Shown: in pieces, positions 53,302 to 61,964 of the stretch
Numbering within the stretch: the stretch's first letter is position 1
Layout: each line of letters opens with the position of its first letter
From: CAWDCV01 sp963728125
GTDB lineage: Bacteria; Actinomycetota; Actinomycetes; CAWDCV01
Assembly (NCBI GenBank): GCA_963728125.1
Contig: CAVSIZ010000019.1
Location: forward strand, 372,001 to 436,000
DNA: 64,000 nt
Direction of reading: 5' to 3'
Program-made: the position numbers and the translations under genes
The notes under the pieces: generated by a model
What the model was told of the DNA's origin: nothing
Databases searched by the model: none
Seen by the model: only the letters and a program-made list of their open reading frames with translations

Positions 53302-54951
53302 ATGGGATGGCAGCCACGGTGGTCTCGCTGGTCGGTGGTCGTGGCGCTGGTCGTCGCCTCACTGCCGCTGACGGTCGGGGTCGGCAGTGCCGACGTGGAG
53401 CGTCGACCCAAGCCGCCGCCTGTCCCCACGGTGGAGTGGGCACCGTGCGGCCCCGACTACCCCGGGGCCGAGTGCGCGATCGCGGTCGTGCCACTCGACT
53501 ACGACGATCCCGCCGGCGCCACGACCGAGATCGCCCTCGCGCGTGTCCCTGCCGCTGACCAGGCCAATCGAATCGGCTCGGTGTTCGTCAACCCGGGCGG
53601 CCCGGGCGGCCCGGGAGTGGGCTTCGTACTCAGCGGCTTTGGCGACTTCCTCGCCGCCAACCTCGGGGGACGCTTCGACGTCGTCGGCTTCGATCCGCGG
53701 GGTGTCGGTCTCTCGGATCCGCTGCACTGCTTCGAGAGCGAGGAGGAGCTGATTGCCTTCCTCGACAGTCAGCCCATCTTCCCGTACGAGCGCGGGCAGT
53801 ACCGGCCCTTCTTCGACGCCTACACGTCGCTCTCGGGTGAGTGCCGTGACGATGGACAGGTCATCGTCGATCACATGAACACCGCAGACGTCGCGCGCGA
53901 CCTTGACCTCCTGCGGCAGGCCGTCGGCGATGAGAAGCTGTCGTACCTCGGCTTCTCCTACGGCTCCTATATCGGAACGACGTACGCCAATCTGTTCCCG
54001 CGCAACGTGCGCGCACTGGTCATCGACGGCGTGCTCAACCCAGCTCTCTGGTCGTCGGGATGGCAGATCCGTTCCGACCGCGTCGCCACCGAAGAAGTGT
54101 TCGACGAGTTCCTGCGGCTGTGCGACGAGGCTGCCGATTCCTGTCCGTTCTACGCACCCGGCGGGTCCGAGGCGCGCTGGGATGCGCTTCGGCAGGCGGT
54201 ACGCGACGCGCCGATCGTGCTGCCCGACGGATTCGTGTACACCTACGACTTCTTGATCGCCGATTCGGCGGGCGCCATGTACGCGCCGGAAGTTTGGGTC
54301 GATTTCGCCGCCTTCCTCGACTTCCTCGCCGACGTCACCGCGGGCGACGTGGCCGCGGCGACACAGGCGGCAGCCCTGCGCGCTTCGCTGGTGGAGAGGC
54401 TGACTCCGCCGAAAGCCGAGGCGGACTACCCCAACGGCTTCGATGCCTACTTCGGCAACCACTGTGCGGATGCCGAGTACCCCTCACGCTTTGCCACGTG
54501 GCGCACCGTGGACCGCTACGCCGCCGCAGGCTCGGAGTGGGGGCCGTACTGGTGGTGGTTCAACACGCCCTGCGCCACCTGGCCGGTCAACGAGGACCGC
54601 TACGCCGGTCCGTGGACCACGCGGACGTCGGCGCCGGTGCTCGTTGTTGGCAACTACTTCGATCCGGCGACGGACTATCGCGGCGCACAGGCCGCCAACC
54701 GGTTCCTGCGCGGCAGCGCGCTGCTGAGTTACGCCGGCTGGGGACACACCGCGTACGGGCGTAGCGAATGCACGACGGAGTACGTGAATGCCTACCTCGT
54801 CGACGGTGCCGTGCCGCCGGCGGGGACGGTCTGTGCGGCCAACCCGAACCCGTTCCTCGAGTTAGCGACGGCGGACCAGCGATCGGCCGCGCCGGCACCT
54901 CTGGTCGGGCTTCCGGGAGCGTCGCCGATTCGGGAGTTCGCGGGCAGGTAG
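53302..54951 (+). CDS. Secreted alpha/beta hydrolase, tripeptidyl-aminopeptidase-like (S33)
   Basis: A 549-residue exported enzyme. The signal peptide (WSVVVALVVASLPLTVGVGS) is followed by the hydrolase domain: FVNPGGPGGPGVGFVLSG, GFDPRGVGLSDP, nucleophile elbow GFSYGSY, and a C-terminal TAP-like part with VLVVGNYFDPATDYRGAQ and GWGHTAYG (His). This is the family that removes N-terminal peptides or hydrolyses hydrophobic amides outside the cell. ATG 53302 has GAGGGGG upstream. Confidence 0.93.
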   Translation: MGWQPRWSRWSVVVALVVASLPLTVGVGSADVERRPKPPPVPTVEWAPCGPDYPGAECAIAVVPLDYDDPAGATTEIALARVPAADQANRIGSVFVNPGGPGGPGVGFVLSGFGDFLAANLGGRFDVVGFDPRGVGLSDPLHCFESEEELIAFLDSQPIFPYERGQYRPFFDAYTSLSGECRDDGQVIVDHMNTADVARDLDLLRQAVGDEKLSYLGFSYGSYIGTTYANLFPRNVRALVIDGVLNPALWSSGWQIRSDRVATEEVFDEFLRLCDEAADSCPFYAPGGSEARWDALRQAVRDAPIVLPDGFVYTYDFLIADSAGAMYAPEVWVDFAAFLDFLADVTAGDVAAATQAAALRASLVERLTPPKAEADYPNGFDAYFGNHCADAEYPSRFATWRTVDRYAAAGSEWGPYWWWFNTPCATWPVNEDRYAGPWTTRTSAPVLVVGNYFDPATDYRGAQAANRFLRGSALLSYAGWGHTAYGRSECTTEYVNAYLVDGAVPPAGTVCAANPNPFLELATADQRSAAPAPLVGLPGASPIREFAGR

Positions 54952-54961
54952 CCGCCAGGGG

Positions 54962-56215
54962 TCAGCGCGCTGACTGCCTGGTGGCCGCCTCCCGTGGTGC
55001 CTGGTCATTCGGCGCCAGCGTGTCCCGCGGCTCGTCCGCGGTCGTACCGGCCTCAGCATCCCCCTGAACGGTTTCGGCGCGCCCGGCAGCGTCGGCTGCC
55101 CGGTCGTGACTATCGCTCGGTGTCGTGAGCCGACTCTCCCCAGCTTCCTGCGCGTCGTTGCGTGCCCGGGCGCGGTTGCCGTAGTAGCTGAGCACGGTGG
55201 TCGCAACGGCGAGGATCGGGACCGCGACGACGGCACCCAGAATTCCTAGTAGCAGAGAGCCGGCAGTCACCGCGAGGACGACACCGAGCGGGTGCACCTT
55301 GACGAGCCTGCCCATGACCAGCGGCTGCAGGATGTGCCCTTCCAGCTGCTGCACGGCGATGATGATGCCGAGCACGATCAGCGCGGCGACCAGGCCTTCG
55401 GTGGCGAGCGCGACGGCGACAGCAATGAAGCCGGCAATGAGGGCACCCACGATCGGGATGAATGCGCCGAAGAACACGATGACGGCGAGCGGGAGCGCAA
55501 GCGGAACACCGACGATGGCGATGCCAATCCCAATGAGGACGGCGTCGACAAGAGCGATAATCGCCGTACCCCGCACGTAGCCGGTGAGCGATGCCCAGCC
55601 GAGCGCGCTGGCCTCGTGCATGCTCTCGTGCGCGCGGCGTGGGAAGAGGTTGACAAACCAGTCCCAGATCCCGCGCCCGTCGTACAGGAAGAAGATGGTG
55701 GTGAAGAGCACGAGGAAGGCGCCAGTTACGACCTCGACCGCCGTTGACGTGAAGCCGATCGCCCCGGACAGCAGCTCACCCTGATTGTCGCTGATGGCCT
55801 GCGTGCCCTGCTCGAGGTAGTCATTGATTCGGCTGTCGCTGAGTTGCAGCGGCCCCTCGCGCAACCAGGTGCGGACGTCGTCGACACCCTGGGTGAACGC
55901 GGTGGCGATTTCGTTCGCCTGGCCGGCCAGCGCACGTCCCAGCAGGGAGAAGATGCCGACGAGCAGGGCAATGCTCAGGATGAGTGTGGCGGCGGTGGAC
56001 AGCCCGCGGTTGAGGCCGGTGCGCTCGATCAGGCGCCGTAGCGGTACGAGGATCGCGGTCAGCGCTACCGCGACGAAGAGCACGACGAACAGCAGCTCGA
56101 GCCTGAGCACGGCGTAGACGACGAGCGCTGCAGCGATGGCGATAACGATGAGCCGCCAGGCCCAGCCGGCCGCGGCCTTGATCTGGGGCGGCACCGAGTC
56201 AGTCGAAGGGTTCAC
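54962..56215 (-). CDS. AI-2E family transporter
   Basis: A 417-residue membrane protein with about eight helices in the AI-2E (PerM/TqsA) order: LLFVVLFVAVALTAILVPLR, a long extracellular segment around residues 110-170 and the conserved FFGAFIPIVGALIAGFIAVA and GHILQPLVMGR. The last 70 residues are polar and disordered. The substrate is unknown. GTG 56215 is the start nearest the homology. Confidence 0.9.
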   Translation of the reverse strand: MNPSTDSVPPQIKAAAGWAWRLIVIAIAAALVVYAVLRLELLFVVLFVAVALTAILVPLRRLIERTGLNRGLSTAATLILSIALLVGIFSLLGRALAGQANEIATAFTQGVDDVRTWLREGPLQLSDSRINDYLEQGTQAISDNQGELLSGAIGFTSTAVEVVTGAFLVLFTTIFFLYDGRGIWDWFVNLFPRRAHESMHEASALGWASLTGYVRGTAIIALVDAVLIGIGIAIVGVPLALPLAVIVFFGAFIPIVGALIAGFIAVAVALATEGLVAALIVLGIIIAVQQLEGHILQPLVMGRLVKVHPLGVVLAVTAGSLLLGILGAVVAVPILAVATTVLSYYGNRARARNDAQEAGESRLTTPSDSHDRAADAAGRAETVQGDAEAGTTADEPRDTLAPNDQAPREAATRQSAR

Positions 56216-56263
56216 GATTATCCATTGTGTCCAACGTGGTGGACCTGGAACCTGTGGGCCGAC

Positions 56264-56289
56264 GTTCGGACGCGCCAAACCGCGGGTAC
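56264..56289 (+). promoter_or_regulatory. SigB/SigF-like promoter candidate
   Basis: GTTC, 16 bp, GGGTAC, 53 bp upstream of the SDR start. Same spacing as the candidates at 25559 and 63294; the -35 differs at one base. Confidence 0.4.
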
Positions 56290-56342
56290 GTGTCGCGTGC
56301 ACTCCTTTGCTTTGATCCGCCCGTACGAACGCGAGGACAACC

Positions 56343-57183
56343 ATGAGCCAGCCGGCGCAGCAGCAGAAGCCCCCCGGCGTCCAGTCGAAGATGACCCCGA
56401 CGCCGGATTGCGGGGAGGAGACCTACGAGGGCAGCGGAAAGTTGACGGGCAAGGCTGCCGTCATCACCGGCGGCGACAGCGGTATCGGACGCGCCGTCGC
56501 CATCGCGTTCGCAAGGGAAGGCGCCGACGTCCTCATCTCGTACCTCAGCGAGGACGAGGACGCCCGCGACACCGCCGAATACGTCGAGAAGGCGGGTCAG
56601 AAAGGCAATTCTCGTCCGCGGTGACATATCGGACGCCCAGCACTGCCGCGACATCATCGCCAAGGCCGTCGAGGAGTTCGGGAAGGTCGACATCCTCGTC
56701 AGCAATGCTGCCCACCAGATGACCTATGAGTCGCTGGACGAGATCCCGGACGACGAATGGGGCTACACGTTTCGGACGAACGTCGAGGCGATGTTCCACC
56801 TGTGCAAGGCCGCGGTGCCGCACATGTCCGCCGGGTCGTCGATCATCGGTAGCTCGTCGGTCAACTCCGACATGCCGTCCCCGACGCTGGCCCCGTACGC
56901 CGCCACCAAGGCCGCCATCGCCAACTTCACGGCAAGCCTGGCCCAGTTGCTCGGCGACAAGGGCATCCGCGTCAACAGCGTTGCGCCCGGGCCGGTCTGG
57001 ACGCCGCTCATCCCGTCGACGATGCCGCCGGAGAAGGTGGAGAACTTCGGCAAGGACACTCCGCTCGGCCGTGCGGGTCAGCCTGCCGAGCTCGCCCCGG
57101 CGTATGTGCTGCTCGCGTCGGACGATGGCAGCTACATCTCGGGCGCGCGTGTGGCCGTCACCGGTGGGCGCCCCATCCTCTGA
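56343..57183 (+). pseudogene. SDR-family oxidoreductase with one surplus A
   Basis: The first ORF encodes the YghA-like head (PPGVQSKMTPTPDCGEETYEGSG) and the NAD(P) loop VITGGDSGIGRAVAIAFARE. It ends shortly after VEKAGQK. Removing one A from the AAA at 56601-56603 continues AILVRGDISD, ILVSNAAHQMTYES, the catalytic SSSVNS with YAATKAA and the end ARVAVTGGRPIL. The joined protein is about 279 residues, as expected. If the A is an error the gene is intact; such SDRs belong to general stress sets. Confidence 0.88.
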
Positions 57184-57203
57184 CACCCAGTCAGAATGGG
57201 CGG

Positions 57204-58064
57204 GTGGGCGACATCCGTACGGTCGGCTTGGTACTGCATCCGCGTCGTGATGCGCGCGAGGCAATCGACGGCATTCTGCGCTGGGCAGCCGACCGCAGCG
57301 TCGACGTCGTCGGGTTGCCGGACGAGGTTGCCCGCATCGACGCCACCGCGACCGCTGTTCCCGCCGACGAACTGGCGAAGTGCAGCGAGCTCATCGTGAG
57401 CCTCGGTGGCGATGGCACGATGCTGCGCGCCATGCGCCTGACCATCGACAGCGACGTACCGGTCCTCGGCGTCAACCTCGGACGGCTCGGGTTCCTTGCT
57501 GAAGTCGACGTGCCGGATCTACCCGCCGCCCTGACAGCCGTCGACGCACACGACTACAGCGTCGAGGGACGCACCGCCGTGGAGGCTTGTTTCCTCGGGC
57601 ACAGCAAGCTCGCGTTCAACGACATCGCGCTGATCCGCGTGCCTGGACACGGCAGCGCAGCTGTCGGATTGCGCGTCGAGGGACAGCCTTTCGTGCGGTA
57701 CGCGGCGGACGCGGTCGTCGTGTCGACCCCGACTGGATCGACTGCGTACGCGTTCGCCGCTGGTGGACCTATCGTCTCCCCGCGCACGCAGGGGCTGTTG
57801 GTCGTCCCGGTTGCGCCGCACTCTGCGTTCAACCGCGCGCTGTTCCTCAGCTGTGATGAGTCATTGACGCTGCAGGTGCTGCCGTCGAGCTCGCGTCTCG
57901 TGATCGAGGTCGACGGCGAGGTCGCCGGAGAGGTGTGCGAGGGTGACGAGGTCGACATCGTCGTGCACGTCGACGCCGGCCATGTTGTCCGGCTGGGCCG
58001 GACCACGTTTTACGAGCGAGCCCGGCGCAAGCTCGGGCTCACCGGCAGCACCCAGCTGGGATAG
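57204..58064 (+). CDS. nadK: NAD kinase
   Basis: A 286-residue kinase making NADP. GGDGT at 68-72 is the catalytic signature; GVNLGRLGFLAEV, KLAFNDIAL and VVSTPTGSTAYAFAAGGPIV follow in family order. The actinobacterial context is usually recN-nadK; here it follows an SDR gene and precedes a small acidic ORF. GTG start. Confidence 0.96.
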   Translation: MGDIRTVGLVLHPRRDAREAIDGILRWAADRSVDVVGLPDEVARIDATATAVPADELAKCSELIVSLGGDGTMLRAMRLTIDSDVPVLGVNLGRLGFLAEVDVPDLPAALTAVDAHDYSVEGRTAVEACFLGHSKLAFNDIALIRVPGHGSAAVGLRVEGQPFVRYAADAVVVSTPTGSTAYAFAAGGPIVSPRTQGLLVVPVAPHSAFNRALFLSCDESLTLQVLPSSSRLVIEVDGEVAGEVCEGDEVDIVVHVDAGHVVRLGRTTFYERARRKLGLTGSTQLG

Positions 58065-58079
58065 CGAGAGGAACCCATC

Positions 58080-58412
58080 ATGAGTGAGACGCCCGAGGTC
58101 GACGACGTGATGTCTGCTCCCGGCCCGCCCGAGGTGACCCGCGACCGTCGCGACCATGGCGGCGCACCGTTCCATCCCGACGACGATGCGCTCGCCGAGC
58201 GGACCGAGCAGGAACGCGTCGACGCGGGGCTCATCGACTACGACCCCGACGACGTCCCGCCCGCGACAGACGACCCGGTGCCGACCGACGTGACCGACAC
58301 CGACGTCTACCAGGAGGAGCTCACCGAGGCGCGGCGCGAGTCCAAAGCGGGCGAGGTGCTGCTCGAGGACGGGGTTGAGGACATGCCGCCTACGTCGTAC
58401 GACCGCAGCTGA
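58080..58412 (+). CDS. Acidic hypothetical protein
   Basis: A 110-residue disordered, Asp/Glu-rich protein: PDDDALAERTEQERVDAGLI, YQEELTEARRESKAGEVLL. There is no signal peptide. GAGAGGA lies upstream. No family recognised; it is probably co-transcribed with nadK and the epimerase. Confidence 0.65.
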   Translation: MSETPEVDDVMSAPGPPEVTRDRRDHGGAPFHPDDDALAERTEQERVDAGLIDYDPDDVPPATDDPVPTDVTDTDVYQEELTEARRESKAGEVLLEDGVEDMPPTSYDRS

Positions 58413-58421
58413 GTCTCGACA

Positions 58422-59342
58422 GTGTCCGACTACACCGCGACCGGCGAGCAGATCGTCCTCACCGCAGGCGGCTACACCGCGACGGTGGTGTCCGTCGGTG
58501 CGGGTTTGCGGCTGCTGGCGTACGAGGGACGGCCGCTGCTGTCTGGGTACGACGCCGACCAGTTGCCGCCGGCTTCGCGCGGCATCGTTCTCGCGCCGTG
58601 GCCGAATCGCATTGGCGACGGTCACTATCGCTTCGCCGACACCGAGTATCAGCTGCCGATCACCGAGGTCGCGCGTGGCAACGCGATGCACGGCCTGGTG
58701 TTTCCGATCGAGTGGCGTGTCGTCGAGCAGACGGAGTCGAGTGCGCTGCTTGCCCTACGGCTGCAGCCAACGCGGGGCTACCCGTTCCGGCTGGACCTGC
58801 AGATCGCGTACGAGCTCAGCGATGAGGGACTGCGCATCACGCTGGAGGCGACGAACTCCGGCCCGACCGACGCGCCGTACGGATGCGGCGCGCACCCGTA
58901 CCTCACCGCGGGGACGACGACGGTCGATGAGGCGGTCCTGGAGTTCGCGGCAGAGGAGCGGCTCGAGGTCGACCAGCGGATGCTGCCCGTCGATCGTCTT
59001 CCGGTCGCCGGGACGCCGTACGACTTCAGCGCGGCCAAGGCGATCGGTGAGCTCACCATGGACACCGCATTCACCGGGCTCAGCTACGACGACGACGGCA
59101 TCGGCCGCGCGACGTTGACGAACCCGGAGACCGGGGCCGGCGTCGAGCTGTGGTGGGACGCCACGCATCGCTGGGTGCAGCTGTACACCACGGACCGCCC
59201 GGACCCAGCGCAGAACCGCGTGGCCCTCGCCATCGAGCCGATGACGTGCCCGCCGGACGCCTTCCGTTCTGGCGACGACCTCATCGTCCTGGCGCCGGGC
59301 GAAACCCACCGCAGCACCTGGGGCATCACCGCGATGGGCTAG
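58422..59342 (+). CDS. Aldose 1-epimerase family protein
   Basis: A 306-residue beta-sandwich. LAPWPNRIGDGHYRFADTEY, NAMHGLVFPIEWRV (His) and YGCGAHPYLTAGTTTV (His), with the Glu in RVALAIEPMTCPPDAF, give the galactose-mutarotase active site. Substrate could be glucose or another aldose. GTG start 10 bases after the small acidic ORF. Confidence 0.92.
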   Translation: MSDYTATGEQIVLTAGGYTATVVSVGAGLRLLAYEGRPLLSGYDADQLPPASRGIVLAPWPNRIGDGHYRFADTEYQLPITEVARGNAMHGLVFPIEWRVVEQTESSALLALRLQPTRGYPFRLDLQIAYELSDEGLRITLEATNSGPTDAPYGCGAHPYLTAGTTTVDEAVLEFAAEERLEVDQRMLPVDRLPVAGTPYDFSAAKAIGELTMDTAFTGLSYDDDGIGRATLTNPETGAGVELWWDATHRWVQLYTTDRPDPAQNRVALAIEPMTCPPDAFRSGDDLIVLAPGETHRSTWGITAMG

Positions 59343-59345
59343 GGG

Positions 59346-59624
59346 TCAGCGAACGAGCGAGTTGTACTCCGGATGCTTCTCGATGTAACTGCGCACGAAC
59401 GGGCACTGCGGTATGACCTGCAGGCCCTGTTCCCGCGCATAGTCGAGCCCAGCGCGAGCCAGCTCAGAACCTACGCCCTGGCCCTCGAGCTCATCGTCCA
59501 CCTGGGTGTGCAGGAACGTGATGACGCCGGGGTCCTGCCGATAGTCGAGTTGACCCCCCGCACCGTCCACGTCGGTGTGGAAGCGCGACTGCGCTGGATC
59601 ATTGCGTACGACTACCTCAGCCAC
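59346..59624 (-). CDS. Small GNAT-like acetyltransferase
   Basis: A 92-residue short GCN5 fold: GQLDYRQDPGVITFLHTQVD, ELEGQGVGSELARAGLDYAR and QVIPQCPFVRSYIEKHPEY. This YjdJ-type family has only the acetyl-CoA core. GTG 59624 was chosen because a GGAGAGGAAGG site lies eight bases upstream. Substrate unknown. Confidence 0.87.
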   Translation of the reverse strand: MAEVVVRNDPAQSRFHTDVDGAGGQLDYRQDPGVITFLHTQVDDELEGQGVGSELARAGLDYAREQGLQVIPQCPFVRSYIEKHPEYNSLVR

Positions 59625-59653
59625 GGTCGCCACCTTCCTCTCCATTGCGACTA

Positions 59654-60622
59654 TCAGCCGTCGGCGCCGGGCAGCCGAACCAGCAGGCGGCCACCGTCGA
59701 TCCGGGTGTCGAACGAGGGCTGCGGTGCGGTCGCCGGCCCATGCACGACCTCGCCGTCGTGCAGCCGGAAGACGCTGTCGTGCCACGGGCAGACGATGCA
59801 GGCCTCGCCGTCCTCGGTGTGAATCTCACCCTCGTGCAGCGGTCCGGACAGGTGGGCGCATCGATCGGACAGGACGTGCACCGTTGCCCCGTCTCGGATC
59901 GCGACGAGCGGCACGGTGCCGAGCTGCAGCTGTGTCGGCTTGCCGTCCACGAGGTCGTCGATGGAGCCGACGTCGTGCCAGCCCTCCGGGACGATGTGCG
60001 GGATCTCCTCGGCGTGGTTGGCGCCGGACGCCTGCCGGTAGGCCAGGTGCCCCCCGAGCACCCCGCCGACGCTGACCGCTCCAAAGCCGACGTAGGCGAG
60101 GGCGCGACCGCGCATGCGCCGACCGCGCACCCGAGCCATCAGTGACGCGCCGTAGAACCCGACCGCGACGAGATTGGCCGCAGCGTGCACGACGCCGACC
60201 CGACGCTGCTGATGGTGAGTCGCCGCCCAGTCGACGAGACCGGCCACAGCGGCAGGGAGCGCGGCGGCCAGGCCGGTCGCGATCAGGACGCCGGATGCCC
60301 GCCGCGCGCCGGGCAGCAGGTCGAGGAGTGCCGCACTCGTCCACGTCCCGACGGGAATCTGCACCAGCACCGGGTGCAAGGGGTGCCCGGCAGGCACACC
60401 GTGCAGGACGTCACGGGCCGCTTGCGGCACCGCAGTCTGCACCGCATTGACGACGACTTCGATATAGGGGTCGAGGACGGCCAGCTCCTCGAGGCGTGGG
60501 ATAGCGGTAAAGGGCGCAACGGTTCCGGTCACTGGTCGCGCTCGCCTTCTCACTCGTGCCTCGCTCGTCGGCTCGGCTGCTCCGTATGCATGGCTGCGCC
60601 CTACCCGCGGGGCCGACGTCAT
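59654..60622 (-). CDS. DUF2231 membrane protein fused to a Rieske domain
   Basis: A 322-residue protein. The N-terminal half is DUF2231, with helices in PAGHPLHPVLVQIPVG and LAAALPAAVAGLVDWAATHH. The C-terminal half is a Rieske [2Fe-2S] domain with ligands CAH (VLSDRCAHLSGPL) and CPWH (IVCPWHDSVFRL). It probably passes electrons at the membrane; partners are not in the window. Confidence 0.92.
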   Translation of the reverse strand: MTSAPRVGRSHAYGAAEPTSEARVRRRARPVTGTVAPFTAIPRLEELAVLDPYIEVVVNAVQTAVPQAARDVLHGVPAGHPLHPVLVQIPVGTWTSAALLDLLPGARRASGVLIATGLAAALPAAVAGLVDWAATHHQQRRVGVVHAAANLVAVGFYGASLMARVRGRRMRGRALAYVGFGAVSVGGVLGGHLAYRQASGANHAEEIPHIVPEGWHDVGSIDDLVDGKPTQLQLGTVPLVAIRDGATVHVLSDRCAHLSGPLHEGEIHTEDGEACIVCPWHDSVFRLHDGEVVHGPATAPQPSFDTRIDGGRLLVRLPGADG

Positions 60623-60635
60623 ACGCAGGCGAACG

Positions 60636-60673
60636 CGAAAGAACCGGCCACGCGTCGGCGGCCGGCTCTTTCG
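60636..60673. terminator. Bidirectional-type hairpin terminator
   Basis: CGAAAGAACCGGCC and GGCCGGCTCTTTCG pair at 13 of 14 positions around a 10-nt loop, with T-rich and A-rich flanks. It lies just after the stop of the DUF3618 operon on the minus strand. Confidence 0.8.
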
Positions 60674-60695
60674 ATTGAAGCTGCTGGCTTACGAC

Positions 60696-61394
60696 CTAGC
60701 TGTACGACGAGGTGGATCCTGACGAACTGCTGCCCTTGGCCGCGGACTTGGTGTCATCGGCCGCCTTCTGCCCTGATTCCTTCGCTTGGTCCTGGACCGA
60801 GGTCGCTGCGGACGAGGCCGAGTCCTTGAGCGACTGCGCAGCCTCCTGCGCCTTCGGCTGCAGCTCGTCCTTGACGTCGCTTGCCATTTGCTGGACCTGC
60901 TCCTTGGCCTGGTCCATCAGCGGCTCCGCCTTCTCCTTGACCTGCGTGGCTGCACGCTGCTCGACACTGCTCGACGGGATCAGCGCGCTCGCCAGCCAGC
61001 CCACGCCAAAGGCGATGACGCCAGCCGCGAGAGGGTTGCCTTCGGTGCGCTGGCGCAGCATCTGCGGGGCGTCACTCACCGTGCCGCTGACCGACGATGC
61101 GGCACCGCTCACGCGATCGCCGACAGTCGACGCCGCGCCGCTCGCCCGATCCGACAGACTCCCACCGCTCGTGGCGTAGTCATCGCCGTACGCACCAGTG
61201 CCGTACGGTCTTTCATCCGATCCACTTCCCATGATCTTGTCCTTTGTATTGGAGACCCAACTCTTCGCGCCCTCGACGCGGCGCTCAACGGCTCGGCTAG
61301 GGCTGACCTTGTCGGCCAGGGCATCGACGTTCTGGCCGAGGTTTCGACGGGTCTCTTCGATATCGCGTTCTAGTTGTTCCGGGTCTTGAGCCAT
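60696..61394 (-). CDS. DUF3618 domain protein
   Basis: A 232-residue protein. DPEQLERDIEETRRNLGQNVDAL opens the DUF3618 domain. A short membrane segment (GVIAFGVGWLASALIP) lies near residue 135, and the long C-terminal half (QVKEKAEPLMDQAKEQVQQM, SLKDSASSAATSVQDQAKES) has LEA-like amphipathic repeats. Last gene of the stress operon; it overlaps the holin-like gene. Confidence 0.9.
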   Translation of the reverse strand: MAQDPEQLERDIEETRRNLGQNVDALADKVSPSRAVERRVEGAKSWVSNTKDKIMGSGSDERPYGTGAYGDDYATSGGSLSDRASGAASTVGDRVSGAASSVSGTVSDAPQMLRQRTEGNPLAAGVIAFGVGWLASALIPSSSVEQRAATQVKEKAEPLMDQAKEQVQQMASDVKDELQPKAQEAAQSLKDSASSAATSVQDQAKESGQKAADDTKSAAKGSSSSGSTSSYS

Positions 61395-61777
61395 TCCACG
61401 TCCTCCTTCACGGTCTCCACGGTGCGATGAGGTGTCGGGTCTACAGCCTTCAGCCGGTTGCGTCCGATAACGAACAGCACCGCACCGATGATGGCCCAGA
61501 TCAAGGCCACGATGAGTGCCGCCCAGCCGGCGTCGATGGCCGAGTCCAACAGGTACAGCAGGGTGAACGACAGGAACAGGGCGACCATCCAACCTGCCAG
61601 CCCGGCGCCACCGAGCATGCCCGCGGCCTTGCCTGCCTTGCTGACTTCCTGCTTAACCTCGACCTTGGCGAGGTCGAGCTCCTGGCGCATCAGGGTCGAG
61701 AGGTCCGAGGCAATGCCTGAGACCAACTCGCCCACGCTCTGGTCGGAGCTCGGAGGCGGAGACATCGCTTCAGACAT
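61370..61777 (-). CDS. Phage-holin-superfamily III-like membrane protein
   Basis: A 135-residue protein with SVGELVSGIASDLSTLMRQE, LDLAKVEVKQEVSKAGKAAG and two membrane helices (WMVALFLSFTLLYLL, AALIVALIWAIIGAVLFVIG), the Phage_holin_3_6 family used by actinobacteria in envelope stress clusters, not a prophage holin here. GGGAGGAC precedes the ATG. Sits between the DUF3618 gene and the acidic small ORF. Confidence 0.9.
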   Translation of the reverse strand: MSEAMSPPPSSDQSVGELVSGIASDLSTLMRQELDLAKVEVKQEVSKAGKAAGMLGGAGLAGWMVALFLSFTLLYLLDSAIDAGWAALIVALIWAIIGAVLFVIGRNRLKAVDPTPHRTVETVKEDVEWLKTRNN

Positions 61778-61964
61778 TCTGTCCTCCCTCCTGGGTGGGA
61801 CGGCGCGCACCCTCGCTCTGCCAGGGATCGCTGCTGTCCTCGCTGGGATAATCCGCGCTACTGGGGTTGTCGTCCACGTTGCCGCTGTCGGACTGGCCGG
61901 CATCGGACACCGTGCTGTCGGAGACGTCTGCGTCGGATCTGCCGATGTCCGGCTGCTCAGACAC
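61770..61964 (-). CDS. Small disordered protein with DPWQ-type tail
   Basis: A 64-residue Ser/Asp-rich protein starting GTG (SEQPDIGRSDADVSDS). It ends DPWQSEGARRPTQEGGQNV, nearly the same tail as the larger gene just upstream (DPWQDDDARRSTQGGSGV), so it looks like a partial duplicate. AGGGAGG lies upstream. It overlaps both neighbours by a few bases. Confidence 0.65.
   Translation of the reverse strand: MSEQPDIGRSDADVSDSTVSDAGQSDSGNVDDNPSSADYPSEDSSDPWQSEGARRPTQEGGQNV

Noticed and set aside
61370..61777. Holin-like gene considered as a sign of a prophage
   Set aside because: No phage genes surround it; this holin family is a normal part of actinobacterial stress operons.
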